Source of the DNA: Thelonectria olida
Taxonomy: Eukaryota; Ascomycota; Sordariomycetes; Hypocreales; Nectriaceae
Length of the DNA: 64,000 nucleotides
Assembly: GCA_020736575.1 (NCBI GenBank)
Contig: JAGPYM010000009.1
Location: 372,001 to 436,000 of the forward strand
Reading direction: 5' to 3'
A model generated the notes under the pieces. It saw only the letters and a list, made by a program, of their open reading frames with translations. It made no database searches and was not told where the DNA came from. The number at the start of each line of letters is the position of its first letter. Positions within the stretch are counted from its first letter, which is position 1. Of the stretch, positions 47,503-60,600 are shown piece after piece. The position numbers were made by a program, and so were the translations under genes.

Positions 47503-50500
47503 GATGAAGGACGAGGGCGCCTCATCCGGCCCAACAAATGGAACGATAACGCAGCAGTTTGGCTTTTACAACGCGCTTCTTTCAAATCGAAAGGGCGTCT
47601 TTGAGATCGTCTTTCTGGCCGAGGCATACGTCACCCCTACAAGAAGGCATCGAATTCCGGTTGCTGACGACGTGCCGCATCTCGCATTCACGGTCTGGTC
47701 GCGAGGTCACGTTTTCTGTCACGCCGCTACCCTTGGCATTTTGATTTCTCAGGGACGGAGAGTTTTTAGGCCGAAGTCCGAGGTCCTCTTTAAGTCCGGG
47801 AGGCGACGGACAGAGGCATGAGTCATCCGGCAGCGTCATTCACGATTTCAAGAGACAAAATTAAAATAAGTTCACGATGTGATGGGTTTGTTGGCGTGCA
47901 GAGACGCGCAGCCATGTTCGCAGTCGTCGGTAATTTGCAGTTATTGGGGTCCGAGTCCGGGCAGGTGTACGAATGCGTTGAGGTGGGCGCCCGAGGGGAC
48001 GGAGAGCTCCAGGTTCAGAGAGGAGGGAGAGAAGAGACGAGGAGAGACGACAACAACAACATGTGTTCGCGGCGTGGGGGCCGTCAATGGCTAATCACTT
48101 CGTGGGTACACAGCCTCCGTCTGCGGTCGAATGCTACCGACCAGGTTGACCGTTGATAGCCAGACCAGACAATGACCTTTGTTCAAATAGTTGGGATCAC
48201 GAGCCATGGTCGGTGGAATGGGTGGATGGATGCAACGAACAAGAGTCGGTGCTGAGGCGTGAAAGAAGAAAGTTCAGTCAGCAAACATCCATCATCCCAG
48301 GCATTCGGGAACTGCCAGCCTCAAAAGACAGTTCTGGCCACGAATGTCACCCACGCTTATGCCAATAGCTCGAAATACTATTTCGACATGTCCAATGTCT
48401 GAAGAATGATGCTATCATTAGTCACACCTCGCACCCGAGACCGCCCACCTCGCGAGGTTTACCAGCTAGACGGATCCCGACCCTCCATCAGTGACGATAC
48501 CCTCAAATGCCCATTGGTTCGCGGGGGTCAAGGTTTTTGTCAGCTCTCGGGAGCTTGTCTCTGCGCAGAACGTGGCGGCAGATGCGCTGGTGGCATCGCA
48601 TCGAACCAAGATTCTGTCCGGGCCTGAGGGTGTCCTCGTTTGAGTTCAAGAGATCGATGTAAGTACAGCATCATTTCAACGTTTTGCATCCAAGCCTCCT
48701 TGTTCCCGATCGAGACATCCGTCATGATGAGAGAAGTCGTCGGTTCGAGTTCGAGTCAAGGCCCTTGCAGCTCGGGCCGAAAAGAAACGGCACGAAGGAG
48801 TCTAATCCCTCGACGCGTCCGAAACGGGAGGGATAACGACCATCGGTTTGTTCGAAACGGCATTTGCACATGCCAGCATATCGACACGGTACATAAAAGC
48901 ATGGGAAGCAGACAGGAATACAGCTCATCACCAACAGTCAGTCACATAACGTGGACACTAGAATCTTTGACAGGGCTTCTGGCACAACACCCACGCCCAC
49001 CACCACCATCACACACTCCTGCGCGTGGTGTCAAGCGTCCGTGCTGACTGCTGATGGGCTGGGCTGTCTTTCACGCTATCGCCCGCTTGGAGCAGCCTTG
49101 GAAGGGCCCGGCCGATCTAAGATCGACAACGAGAGGCTAACATAGCCAAGGCTCAACAGCAGCCACCAAGACCAAGGGAAGGGCGGCGAAAACGGGGCTG
49201 AAGATCCCTTCCCCCCCCTTCTTTGCTCTGTCGATGTGGACACACGGCAAGATTGGGAACAGCCCCAGCAAGGGCCAGCAGCCACAGCACGGGAGCGTCA
49301 AGGGCTTGAAACGCTGGACTGTAGGTCATGGCTTGCAGCCGACCCAGGACGGCGGTGGAGCGGGACAGGTTGTGTTGCCTGGTCACATGCGGCGAGGAAC
49401 GATAGCGACGAGGCTTAACTCAATGGGCTGGTTATCGAAAGCCACACACTCTCTCTCTCTGTCTCTCCGTCTCTTTGTCTTCCCTCGCTTACTAGTGAGG
49501 GACGAAGCAGTGACTGTCTGCCGCCACAACAAGGGTCTCGTATCAACGGCATCCATGTTCAGGGCCATGCAAGCCGGCAGGGCTGGTCTCTGAGTCGTCC
49601 TGAAACGACGGTGACCTTTCCGAAATCATGCCCAACCCTGTCACTGAACGCCTCAAAACGGGAATGCCACCAACACAAACACGACATGCCGGCGACAGAC
49701 ATGTTCATCTTGCAACAAACTCCACTGCCCACCGCAGCGACGGGATCTGACGACAGGGAACTCCCTTTGAGCAAGAAACATTCTAGCCACCTCTTGGGCC
49801 ATGGTTCAGCTCTCTGTCTCTTGTTCATGACAAAGCCCCCTGCCTGCGCGCACACGGAACTCCTTCGTAGGCGGCGTCTAAAACGCTTGTAAACCATCTT
49901 CCGCATCATACAAAACACATGCAGAACAGGGAACCACTTGGCCTGTCTCAGATACCAACGGATTGCAATGACGCTCCCGTGGCTTTGGCGGCAAAGACAG
50001 CCTCTGATCTCGGGACCGCCGTTTGGCATCGGTGCCGACGACAACAAAGGAAAAAGAAACGGCCTGGACCTGCCCCAAGCTCTCTTCCCTTTCGGGACAG
50101 TGTCCAGCCCAGCTACGCCAGCCATGTCTCCAAAAAAAAAACCAAGGCAGTGGAGATGTCCGTCGTGCGTGGTGGAGTTTGTGGCCGTCTCACCAGATTA
50201 GATTTGACAGATTGGTGGCTGGTTTTCTTAGCTGGGCTGAGAAAGTGAGAGAAGACTGAAGGACAGAAATTGACGAGTGGGACATGCAGCATACGTGAGA
50301 CAGGCGGTCTGCGAGAGTCTCAAGCCTTGGTGTCCGTCCCGGCCCCGAACGGCTGGAGCCATGGCTTTGCCCTGTTATTTGCTCTTCCAAGAATCTAGAG
50401 ACTGACTAACTAAAGGACCAAAATAACCACTATTCTAGCCACAGACAACAAGTCCAAGCAGCAATGGGCCGTCGTCGAGCTGTGGCGGATCGGGAGATGA

Positions 50501-53240
50501 GTGAGACTCCATTTCCATCTAATATCTCGTCCCCATCTTTGTTGGAGTCTGTAAGATCCGCCCACTACTGCGCTACGTGCAACTCCGAGCAGTTACGGAT
50601 CCTCGTTGAATCAAGCTGTCAAAGATGTGCACTCCCCCTTCTGAACTGAAAGGGTCGTTGCCACCACCACCACCACCCACAAACGTTGCAGCCCACCGAC
50701 CGCCAACCCTCGCCGCGGCGAACGCCCTCTTTGGGGCCCCTCCTCCTCCTCCTCCTGGGTGTGTCACTCAGAGTGACGCCTCCCCCAAGATCGTTCCCTC
50801 ATACGGAACCGTAACGACTGTCGGTCACGATGACCGCGGCCATGGTCCTTCCCGAACGCTCGGCCCGCAGATGTCTTGTTGAGGCCCAGACTCCCCTCCC
50901 CTCCCCCGTTTCTGGTCACGCACCACACACGCTCTCTCACCGGTGATGTGCTGCCCCCTCATCCGTTGCGACCTTCTTCCAGGGACTCCCCCAGGTTGAC
51001 AATGCCCACTTCGTTTCGTTCCGTCTCCTCTTGCAGTTGCATCTGTCGTCTTGTCCAGCTTGAGCTTGGCCCTCTTCCATCCTTGCTGAGTGAACATCCG
51101 CTTACACCTGCCGGTCAGCAACCTCCCCCAAGTTGCCTGCCGGAGCCTCTCTCACCGGTTCTATTTCTCTTCTCTTTTTGACATGTTTCACTTGCCTTAC
51201 ACCCCAATACCTATTCCATGTCACCGTATCCTTGCTTACACCACACACACGCCTCTCTCGCCTCCTAGTCCCCCTTAGCCCTGTGCATATCACCCGTCAA
51301 CCATCACACGCCTTCCCTTCCTCCCCCCTCGGAAGGAGTTGATGGATGGAGACAAGAGGCAAGAAGGGGCAGATCCTCAACTGCACCATGTCACGTCAAC
51401 TGCCGCAACGCTGTTTGGGTGGTGAATCCTTTTACGCCGCCCCCCCCCTCCTCCTCTTGGGCTGCCTCTGAACGAAAAGTCTGAGATGGCTGGACTGGTG
51501 TGCCCGTCAAAAACTCTCCTGTGCATGCACATACGCAGGAGGCGGGCTGAAAGGTTTAATGAAAAAGCTTGGCTTGCATTTTGCTTTTTGGGTTTGTTGA
51601 TGTATTCCTTTTTGCTTCTGATCACGTCGAAAAACGTGAACAGCGTATCAGCCTCTCTCTCGTATAACCCACGATGATGGATGCATAGAGGCCCGGCAGT
51701 TCGAAAACGGATCACTCGCACAGTACATATGGAGGAAGAAGAAAAGAAAGTACAGCCACCCCACGTTCAACACAGAGTAAACAAAGTGGTTCTCTCTCCT
51801 CCTGTCTCTCCCTGCGTTTCGGCCTCAACCGTAGCCTACTGGAGTCTGTCTACCCTTCTCAGCGACGTGCATAACCCCATAACCCCATGGCCCCCAAGGC
51901 AAAGCAGGGCCATTGTCGTCAGTTCATAAAGCAGCCCACGAGGTGATGAGAATATCGTGCTATCTGGTTGGGCCCCCTTTGCTCTCTAGCTTAGCCCCGG
52001 CAAATCTCCGTCCCTCAAGCCCAATCGAGGTGACAACTTCGAAGACGTGCAGTAGGCTGTTGGGCGTTGGAGTGGGAGATGTGACGAGGAAACGAGAGAA
52101 GACGCAGAGAAGTGGATTGGAAAGAGGGCCTTCTTCAACGGACGCTACCATTCAGCCTCTCGCAGAACCTGTGCGGGCGAGTGATGATGAATGTCTCAGC
52201 CAATTTCAAGCCCTCTTCCCAAGACAACGCCTCAACTCACACCGTTTCGACCCTTGATCTTCTCTCTCCCTTCGTTCAACTCCCATCTTCATTGCTCCCC
52301 CTCCTCACGCCCCCTCCCCTCCATCGTCTGTCTAATCCCATCCGAACGGGTCCCCCCGGGGTGGCAACATGTTTGCCGCCGCCCATCTCTTGCCTTGCCA
52401 GCCAGCAAGGCAAAAAGAGAGCCAACCAACGCCAAAGCGCAGCTTTTTCTTTCCGGGCCGCCCTAATAAAAGCTGGAACTAGCCAGAGCCGCTACCGACG
52501 CTGTGGTGGAGTTTGCTTGCTTTGCTTTCCCCCGCCCGCTGGCTTGGGTTCTCCAAGCCATCTAACTCCTCTTCCCCCCTCTCTCGTGGCGCGTGGCCGT
52601 CCCCCGTCCCCAAGATTGCTGTGCGTCGGCGTGTGATGGGGACAGGACCCGCGACGGCGTCGTTGTCGTCGTGCTCGTCGTGCTCGAGCTATCATAGGGA
52701 GTGGATTTGGTGGATCAAACGCCCCCCCCCCCAAAGGCCGCCAGAAAAGCAGGGAAGCTTTGCTCAATGCTCATCAAGCAGCGTGGGGAGTGGAATTGCC
52801 TCCTTGTTGGTTCATTGGAAAAGTCGCCCCTTCAGAAAGCTTTCATTGACTATTTGTTGGCGCTGCAGCTGCCGTCGGTAATCTAGTTAGTTGATCTCTA
52901 GTCCTGTCTTAATCGCCCCCCGTTTCTCCTGAGCCCTCGGTTTCCCATCCGTCTTGTGTGTGTGTGTGCCATGTCAAAAAGGCCCCATTGCTCCATTGGC
53001 TCCCTTATTCTTGTGTCCAAGGGGATAGCCGTCATCCCAAGAAGAAAAAATACAGTTCCCCAACCTGTACGTTGCGTACAATCGTAGTCAAACATGAATC
53101 GAAGAATAGAAATAACCAAAAACAAGTGGCCCTTGTTATCTAGGGCGCCGCAGATGGCATTCGTCGCCAGCCGCAGGTGTCCAGGGCTCCTAAAACGCCG
53201 CTAATACCCAAATCAAGTAGGCTGCTCAAAAATAGGTGAG
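47503..53240. other. 5.7 kb gene-poor region upstream of the zinc-cluster gene
   Basis: No frame here has a recognisable domain or splice structure. It holds simple repeats: a CT-rich tract at 49449-49480, CAC repeats at 50661-50677, a TCC repeat at 50739-50757, a run of about eleven C near 52722 and TG repeats near 52955-52968. C/T-rich DNA dominates several parts. The left part should contain the promoter or long leader of the zinc-cluster gene; the right end is the 3' flank of the homeobox gene. Confidence 0.5.
49449..49480. repeat. CT-rich microsatellite
   Basis: A pure CT dinucleotide run passes into imperfect CTCTGTCTCTCCGTCTCTTTG. It is low-complexity DNA in the gap upstream of the zinc-cluster gene. 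No function can be read from it. Confidence 0.75.
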
Positions 53241-54672
53241 CTAAACACTGCCCCTGCTCATGTTGGCACCGCGGTGCTGCTTGAGCGTTTCGAGGTCTTC
53301 GTCGTAAGTGGCGCCGTCGCCGTCACTCAGGGGACCGACGCCGGGCTCTCGCTTGTGGTGATGATCGAAGTCGCCGTGTTCTGTGGTGGCGAGCACTTTC
53401 ATCTCACCGCCGCGAACACCGGTCATGGCGTCAGACTCGGCGCGGGCGTTGTTAATCATTGTAGGTAACTGCCGTCGTCGAGCGTTGATGAACCAATTGG
53501 AGATTTGGTCTAGAAGAAACTGTTAGTGTTTTGTGACTTTCTCCATTGACGCCATACGCGCCCATCAGAATTAGAGAACTCACTCATTTGGAGACCAGTC
53601 TGTCGCATGAGCTCCTGCTTCTCGTCTTCCGTGGGGTATGGATGTTGGAGATGTGCCATGAACCAAGCTCTCAGCTTGTCCGTTGTCTCCTTGGGGAGGT
53701 TCCCTCGTCTCTTTCTCTGCTTATTGTCACCGCTCATCCCTCCCGGACCTGCATCCCCAAATATAGATCGTCCAGTGTAGTCTGGGTAAGCAGTAGGGTA
53801 TCCGCCCGCAGTAAATGGAGTCCGGTCAAATGCATGCACAGATCCGGCAGACAATGACTGATAGCGGTTTGGGTGGTGGTAGGGATATCCGTAGCTGGGC
53901 TCGCGGTAGGAAGGGGCGGGCTCGGGAACAGGCGCTGCTGAGTGTGGAGGCATAGGCGGCTGCGAGCCTCGATAGACGTCCGCAGAATGTGGTAAACGAC
54001 TAACGGGTGCAGCTTCTCGCTCCAAAGATCGCGGTGGTGGTAGACTGGGAAGTGATGTCCGAGGGTCTATCCGATCCTTCATCTCAAGCGGAGCTGGAAC
54101 TGGCTGGGATAGGTTTCCTGGGTACGGGCTCGATCTCGAAGGAGCGCCCCAGCTTTCTTGTGATTGCATCAGACTGGGTGAAACTTGTCGTGATGAAGGC
54201 CTCTCGTTTCCATAGTAGAGACGGGGGATCTGTCGTGCTCTCTCGAAGTCTTGGTCATGCTCGATCGAAAGCCTCCTCCTCTTGCTTTCGTTAGGCGAGT
54301 GCACATATTTCGGTGATGTTGCGCTCAGTGGCGCTGGAGTGGGTGTGATGCTTTGTGGTGGTCTTGCAACGGGATCCTGAGGTTGAGGTTGGAGTTGTAG
54401 CTCAGGAAAAGCCTGTGCTGTGTTAGTAGAGCCAGCCACGGAGCTCGTGTAACACATACCTGTCGGATGGAGGGCAGGGCTACTCTGTCGTTCTCGGTTC
54501 GTGGTCGCAGGGAATAGTCAGGGCATCGAGTTACTTCCCAAGGCGGGGGAGCACCAAAGGGAGGGTGTGGTGAAGGGTTGGCAGTGGCAAGCATAGACAT
54601 CTTGGCTGGTCGAGATGCAGTTTCTTGGGGATTTGATTCTGACTGTCGTGGCAGTGAGGGGCTATCTTCCAT
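53241..54672 (-). CDS. TALE/KN-type homeobox transcription factor
   Basis: Three exons, 54672-54460, 54412-53584 and 53509-53241, giving 436 aa. The first 300 residues are Pro/Ser/Gln-rich and disordered, with a basic ESKRRRLS patch. A basic run (KQRKRRGN) leads into the homeodomain at about residues 302-362. LPKETTDKLRAWFMAHLQHPYPTEDEKQELM contains the HPYP three-residue loop extension that marks TALE homeodomains. The recognition helix NQISNWFINARRR begins at the last intron, so removal of that intron is needed for DNA binding. The tail is acidic and His-rich (HGDFDHHHKREPG). Yeast relatives are Cup9 and Tos8; filamentous-fungal KN homeobox factors act in conidiation, fruiting-body formation or infection structures. 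The specific role here is unknown. More than 9 kb upstream has no supported gene. Confidence 0.93.
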
Positions 54673-57600
54673 AACAAAACGGCCAGTCAGGGCAGAAGAA
54701 ACCGCACAGCGGTCAACTCCTTTCTGCTGGTCAGTCTCAACACTCCCAAAAACAGACAGCAGATGCTGTAGGCAAATACCTTAATTAGTCCAAAACGAGG
54801 GTTGAGGTACCAAGGTGTTGGGCTGAAGAACGTCTGGCCCAAGTCCAGCACAAGGATCGATAGCGGGGAAGAAACGACAAGGTCGGTACACAGTAGTTGG
54901 GGAGAGTGTTGTGCTGGCTGTCGTTGCTTGGTGTTGGTCAGGAACACCGAAGAGTTGTAAAGGGTGAGATCGAAATGCGAGTATGTGAAGAGGCAACAGG
55001 AAGGTAATAGTTGACGGGTACGGGATGATCTTCCGCGAAGTGGGAGGACCAAAGCTTTTGTATATCACGGGTGCTGGGGGCGGGTGGATGGGCTCGACGA
55101 TTCACGCACCAACCAAGGTAGTGTGGTGCTTAGTTGAAGTACAATGCAGATGAGGTAGCCTAGATGGGAAATGCCAGAGTGGGAGGGTCATAAACAGGCT
55201 GGCGGAGATTTTTTCAATGGTCAAGGCTCAACTGGAGAAGCGGTTTTAGTGAAACCGACTCATTCAACCCACAGACGAGTCCGTGGGAACAAAGCGAGGG
55301 AACGGGGAGTGTAGGGTTCTTTAAAGACAGGCAAAAGAGACATCTTTGCCTCACGATGTGGAGGCGGAGACGATTTGACGGAACAAAGCTATGCCAGTCT
55401 AGACCAAGTATGCGAAGCATGGACAGGGAAGACGGGCGATCAGGGAACCAGGGGGATGAAGACCGGCACAGATGAAGAAACAAACAGGACATGAGCAGAG
55501 CACCTTTGGGCGTTATTGACGACCAGGAGGAAACGTTCATAAGCCCCCAATGGTTGATTTTGACAGGCCCGTGGTGGTGCCTGGGATAGAGACATGCCCG
55601 TCCTTCCTTTCAGGGGTGGCTACCGACATGGGCATGGGTCTGATGAACGGGCGAGGAGCCCACCCCGGGAGCTGGATTCTCGATTCAGGGAGCTAGTCCA
55701 GATGAGTGGGCAACCTGGTTGAGGGTTGGTAAAGCTGAACACCCCCGTGGCGTGCCATTGACCTGTGGAGTGGTGTTAAAGAGCGTCCCTCACGCCCCAA
55801 GCCCCGCTGCCCTGTTGACCCCCAGCCAAGACGGTTGCGAACGTGTGTGATGAATAGCATTGTCCGACGCAAGGACGAGACCAGGTCTCAGGGTGTCATT
55901 GCATGCGCCCGCGCTTGCACGCGCATATCAGCAACATTAGAGGTTGGCATGTACGGATAGGTGAACAACTAGCTGTATGCCATTATGCAAGTATGTCGAT
56001 ATGCTTCCTCTTGCACATGGACGGCACCGAAGCCGTCTGCAGCTTGGCGTCAGGAAAGCAACATTCGAAGCCCCAACTGGAACGCCAGATCTGCCCGTCG
56101 CCTCTTCACGGTTTCATCGGCCGAGAGTCGTTGCCGACATTTACGCGGTGGCTTATTGCTTGTGTACAGGACGTTGAAAGCAAGATGCCACCGAGAGCTA
56201 GCTTGCGGGTTTGTGAGAGGATCACGAGGTTTGCCTTTGCAACGCTCTGACCCAGTCCGATGGGTTTCGGGAATTCGAAATCGACATTAGAGTTCACGCG
56301 GCTGACGGCAACATGAACTGAGACGGTGCCGTCTCTGTCCCTAATGGGAAGAACCGTGAGAAACGCAACAGTGGGGGGCCTCGATGTCGTCGAGCTGTCA
56401 TGTCTGCCGTCAGTGCGGCTAGGACTGAAGCTAGGACGGCTACGGCACCCGTCAGTCGATGGCATCTGCGCCGTGTTGACCTTGAATCGACGGACACAGG
56501 TCGGTTTCGCCGGCGTCTCGCTGGCTCGGGCCCAGGTGATTAATTGCAGGGTGGTCCGTCAAAGAAAGAGCCGTCCAATGCAGTGGGGAGGCAGCTGTAG
56601 GCGGAGCCGCCGGTCTGTGCAGTGTGGCTGGATCACGGTGTGTGTGAGAACTGTTTGTGTGGGTGGGATGGTTTGAGATGTCACGACAGTTCCCCGTCCG
56701 TTCGTCGGCTTGGTCGGTAAATTTGTCAGTCTTCGTGTGGGGTTGGTAAGAGCCTCTGATGGAAGACGTATTCGTGCGTCCATATGTTTGCTAGTGTGGG
56801 TGACGCGGAAACCAGAATGTGTCTGGTTCAACACGATTGAAGGGGGGGGCGAGTCAGCTCTTAGTATTCTCTCGCGCATAATACTGGCATCTGATAATTT
56901 GAAAGGCCGCGGCTTTGGCGGATAAAGTAGCGGCTGATGGAAGTGGCGCTCAAAGTACAGCCCAGGCCCAGTTGCTTAGTTAGCCCACACAAAGTTTCGT
57001 TCCTGGTTGAATGTCGAGGTAAAGCGCCTCCATCAATTAAATGCAAGGAAGGGAGTCGGCGCGATTCAATGGGCACGTTTCAACTAAGTGTAACGGCGAC
57101 GTCTTGAAATTATGTCCTGTTCAAGGCCGGGAAGCCAATTGACGATCCGGGGACACCGGGCAGCGGCCGAGATCCAGCCTGGTGAATGCCGTTCCGGGAC
57201 ATCTCCGGTAGTGAAGGCAGGACGGCAGGTTTACCGTTTGTCAGCCCGATGCAAAGTTGCGATTGGCTCGTCAGGTGGTGCGGATCGTCGCGACGATCGC
57301 ACGCCGCCATGACAGATGGGGCCCGCCCCGAGGCGAGGCGGGCAGGGTAATGGCCATAACACGCGTCCGTTATTGGTTGCTCGAAGAATAGCACCGTCGC
57401 CCGGCGGGATGGGATGAACATCCCAAGGGACGTTCATGGGTTGACGCTCGGCGGGCCAAAGCTTGGCATCTGGGCCCTGGGACTTGTCGCTCATCGAGCC
57501 GTTGCTTTTGGGCTATTATTATTGACATTGTCTTTTAGTCGAACAGATTGCAGGAGTGATCCAAACGGTCAAGCCTTACTCTAACGAGGTAGCCTCATCA

Positions 57601-60600
57601 CAGATCCTTCAGCCTGGCGTGACTAGCCTTGCTTTTTCGTTTGTTTCATGGTTCTTTGAGGGCTGCAAGAATCTGTCGATGGGCTGAGCAAGGCTTGACA
57701 TGGCTTGCTGTAGCACGCGGTGGAGGCGTCAAGAAACCAATAAACTCCATCGTTCATAAAACGTAGAACAAAAGAAGCTGTTTTTGGGCAATGATTTTGT
57801 GAGCCTTGGGCCCTTATTCCAAGACTCCACACCCATGTTCGGACCACATGACAAAACGAGTCCAGAACGTTGAGATGGGTCGGAAAAACCAAACGCCGTT
57901 CCCGTTAGGAAGCCGGGAACTTGGCGCCATGTGCAAAGTTACGAGTCAGCAACACGCAACAAACGCCCCGTGTGCCCCACAAGTCTCCTTGCCAGTCCAT
58001 CGCCATCAGCATCATCACTACATACCACTACGAATACTACCATCTGTCATTCAGCATCTAATGCACCATCCAATCTCGTCATGGTTGCCCGACAAAAGTT
58101 CTCTCCCTGCTACCCTACGCCTGATACCTTGCACTTGATCTTGTGCAAGGGCAGGACGTTACAGAGATCTGACAGTGCCCGTCTCCAGAACCGTCGGCTT
58201 CTCAACTCAATCTTCTTCCAACGCCCTCGTTGATTCGCCCGCCATCAAGGATCGTCGACTTGTGCCGGTTGTGTTTGGTTTCCTGCCGGCAGTCCCCCGA
58301 CCAGATCACAAATCCAGCCCCATGCAGACTTGCCCAGCTTGTCCAGGCCAACGTCCCACCACAGCCAGCACTAGCAAAACCCCTGTGTGGCTCAGTCCTT
58401 TCGTGGCCCCTGGCGGGAACTGTTCCCTTATTATCACCTCTCCTGTTCTATTATAGTCACAGCACTGTGAGGACCCGACTCATGATGCTTGCCAAAGTCC
58501 ATTATGGCCAGTTGGTATCCCAGCCTTAGCTCTCTTTCTCCTGCTCTATGACAGCTGGTTGTCGTCAACAAGTCCCCCCAGGGTGGCTGCGCGCTTTACC
58601 AACAACAGTATCCCGATGACGAGCATCTATTTACCGCGGACATGCGTTATGTCGAGCGCAGGACCGAGCAAGGTCAACTCCGGATAGCTTGCCACAGCTC
58701 GACGATCCGTGGCGTGGATTGTTTTGCGCCTCTCTCCGAACTTGACACTTGACCCTCCCTGGTTGGTTGTGACTAGGGCTGACGCTTGCAGCTATCACGT
58801 TGCACACTCCTATGCAACTATCCACACTTCATTAGCCACGATGATCTCGGACGGGCGCATGTGCACAGCACATGGCAGCCGGCATGCTGCTCTCACGGGT
58901 AGCACACTGCGCTCCGCTTGGCCAGACATTTCCACCAATTCTGCACGGAAAGCAAGAACAGCTACGGCACGGGATAGAACTTGCCGTGTTTCGCGGCAGA
59001 CTAGTTGGCTTTCATCGGTTCGCTACGGATCCGTTCCTAGTTAACGTCCCAAGGTTTTCCATTCTTTCGACTTGGCAAGTTGACAGACCTCCTAACTAAT
59101 GCCCACTTTACATTGGGAGGGGCCGGTTGATCATCTCGCACTCCTGGCGGGTCAAGCGAGCTCCTTGCCTTTGCTCAGACAATTGTCAGAGACGACCACA
59201 ACCGGCTGCCATCTCCACTCCCAGAACGAACGCTGGTCGGGACCTGAGTGTATCATCCGGAGAAACGCAAGCGAGACGGCCCGTCGTCAACAGCGCCCAC
59301 TGACAGCTTGCTGGGGTGTTCTGGCCTGGAAGCCTCCAACACCAATAGCTGAACTGTTTCATCGCAAAACTTGACTTGATTAGTCACTCAGCTCAACAGG
59401 ACGGCGGTGCAGCTGGAGCCTTGTTTCCGATGGCGCGCACAGAATCTATCCCGACCAGAAGCTTCTTTGAGGACACATCGTGATAACTATCGGATTTGCA
59501 TACGATGCTGTGCCCCCAAGGCACCCTGCATCATACGAAGAGTGGTGCCCGACCTGCACAAGAAGTAATAAATGCATCGGAATACAGGCTTCGGTGCATA
59601 TTACCCACGCGAGCCCTAGTCTAGCAGGGAGCCGTCTCGTCCTCTCATGTGGCACCTCACGCGTGGTCCTTTGGTTGACATGCCACCCGGTGTTGGACAA
59701 GCCCAAGGCTCTTGCTGCCTGTGACAGAGTCCCTCCGCGACCGTTACATGTCGACGCTGAGCTGCATATTTCCTGGCGACTATGGCGTTGGACCAACTGG
59801 GAAACAGGAGGTAACAGGGATGCTCTCGCAAGGTCGGCCACACTAGGCATAGAGGATTATAGGCGATCCGGGGCCCTGGCCGTCAAAGCAGCAAGCCAAA
59901 AACATGGCCCTCGCCGGCGAAACAGCCCGTTGGTTGAAGCGAAAGGAGGCGGGTTTGGTGTACGGCACAGGATGAACTTGGACTCACTGATGTCTGTACT
60001 GGTGGGCCAAGAAGTCATGTCCATCTGACGCTGAACAGATCTAGCTTTTGACACATTTTGCGGGACACCCCCGTCTCATCTCTGTGTCACCATCCACTAC
60101 GCTTCAACCGGCGATCGACGACCAGAGCACGTTGCAGGGCAGAAAACTTTCCCAAGGCTTTTCGACTGCTTTGGCAGAGGGCTCGCGGCCTAGTGAGAGG
60201 TTTTTGGGCTCGAAGGTATTCCCAGGTCGAGGCGGCATCACCCTGCCCCTCTTGGTGCAATGCGTCTCTCCTCAAGAGGAAGGGTGGTCCAGCCCAATGG
60301 CCCCTCGTCAACGCGTGGGGGTTTGACATGTGCGCCTAGGGCCAGAAGCGGCGACTCCTAACATTCAAAAAGCAATCATGATTGTCCACGAAGTGCAATG
60401 CATACTAATGTCGCCCCGGCAGCCATGAACCAAGATCGTAAGTTATCAATGCCCAACCGATTGGGTGCCATGCAAACTGCGTCGTCGCTAATCTTGCACC
60501 CTCCCGGCGAGCTATCACCCAACAATTTGACCTGCATGTACCGGTGAGTTTAGGTGCAGTTTAGGTGCAGTTGTCAACGGCTCCTTGCGGTGTCGGGACA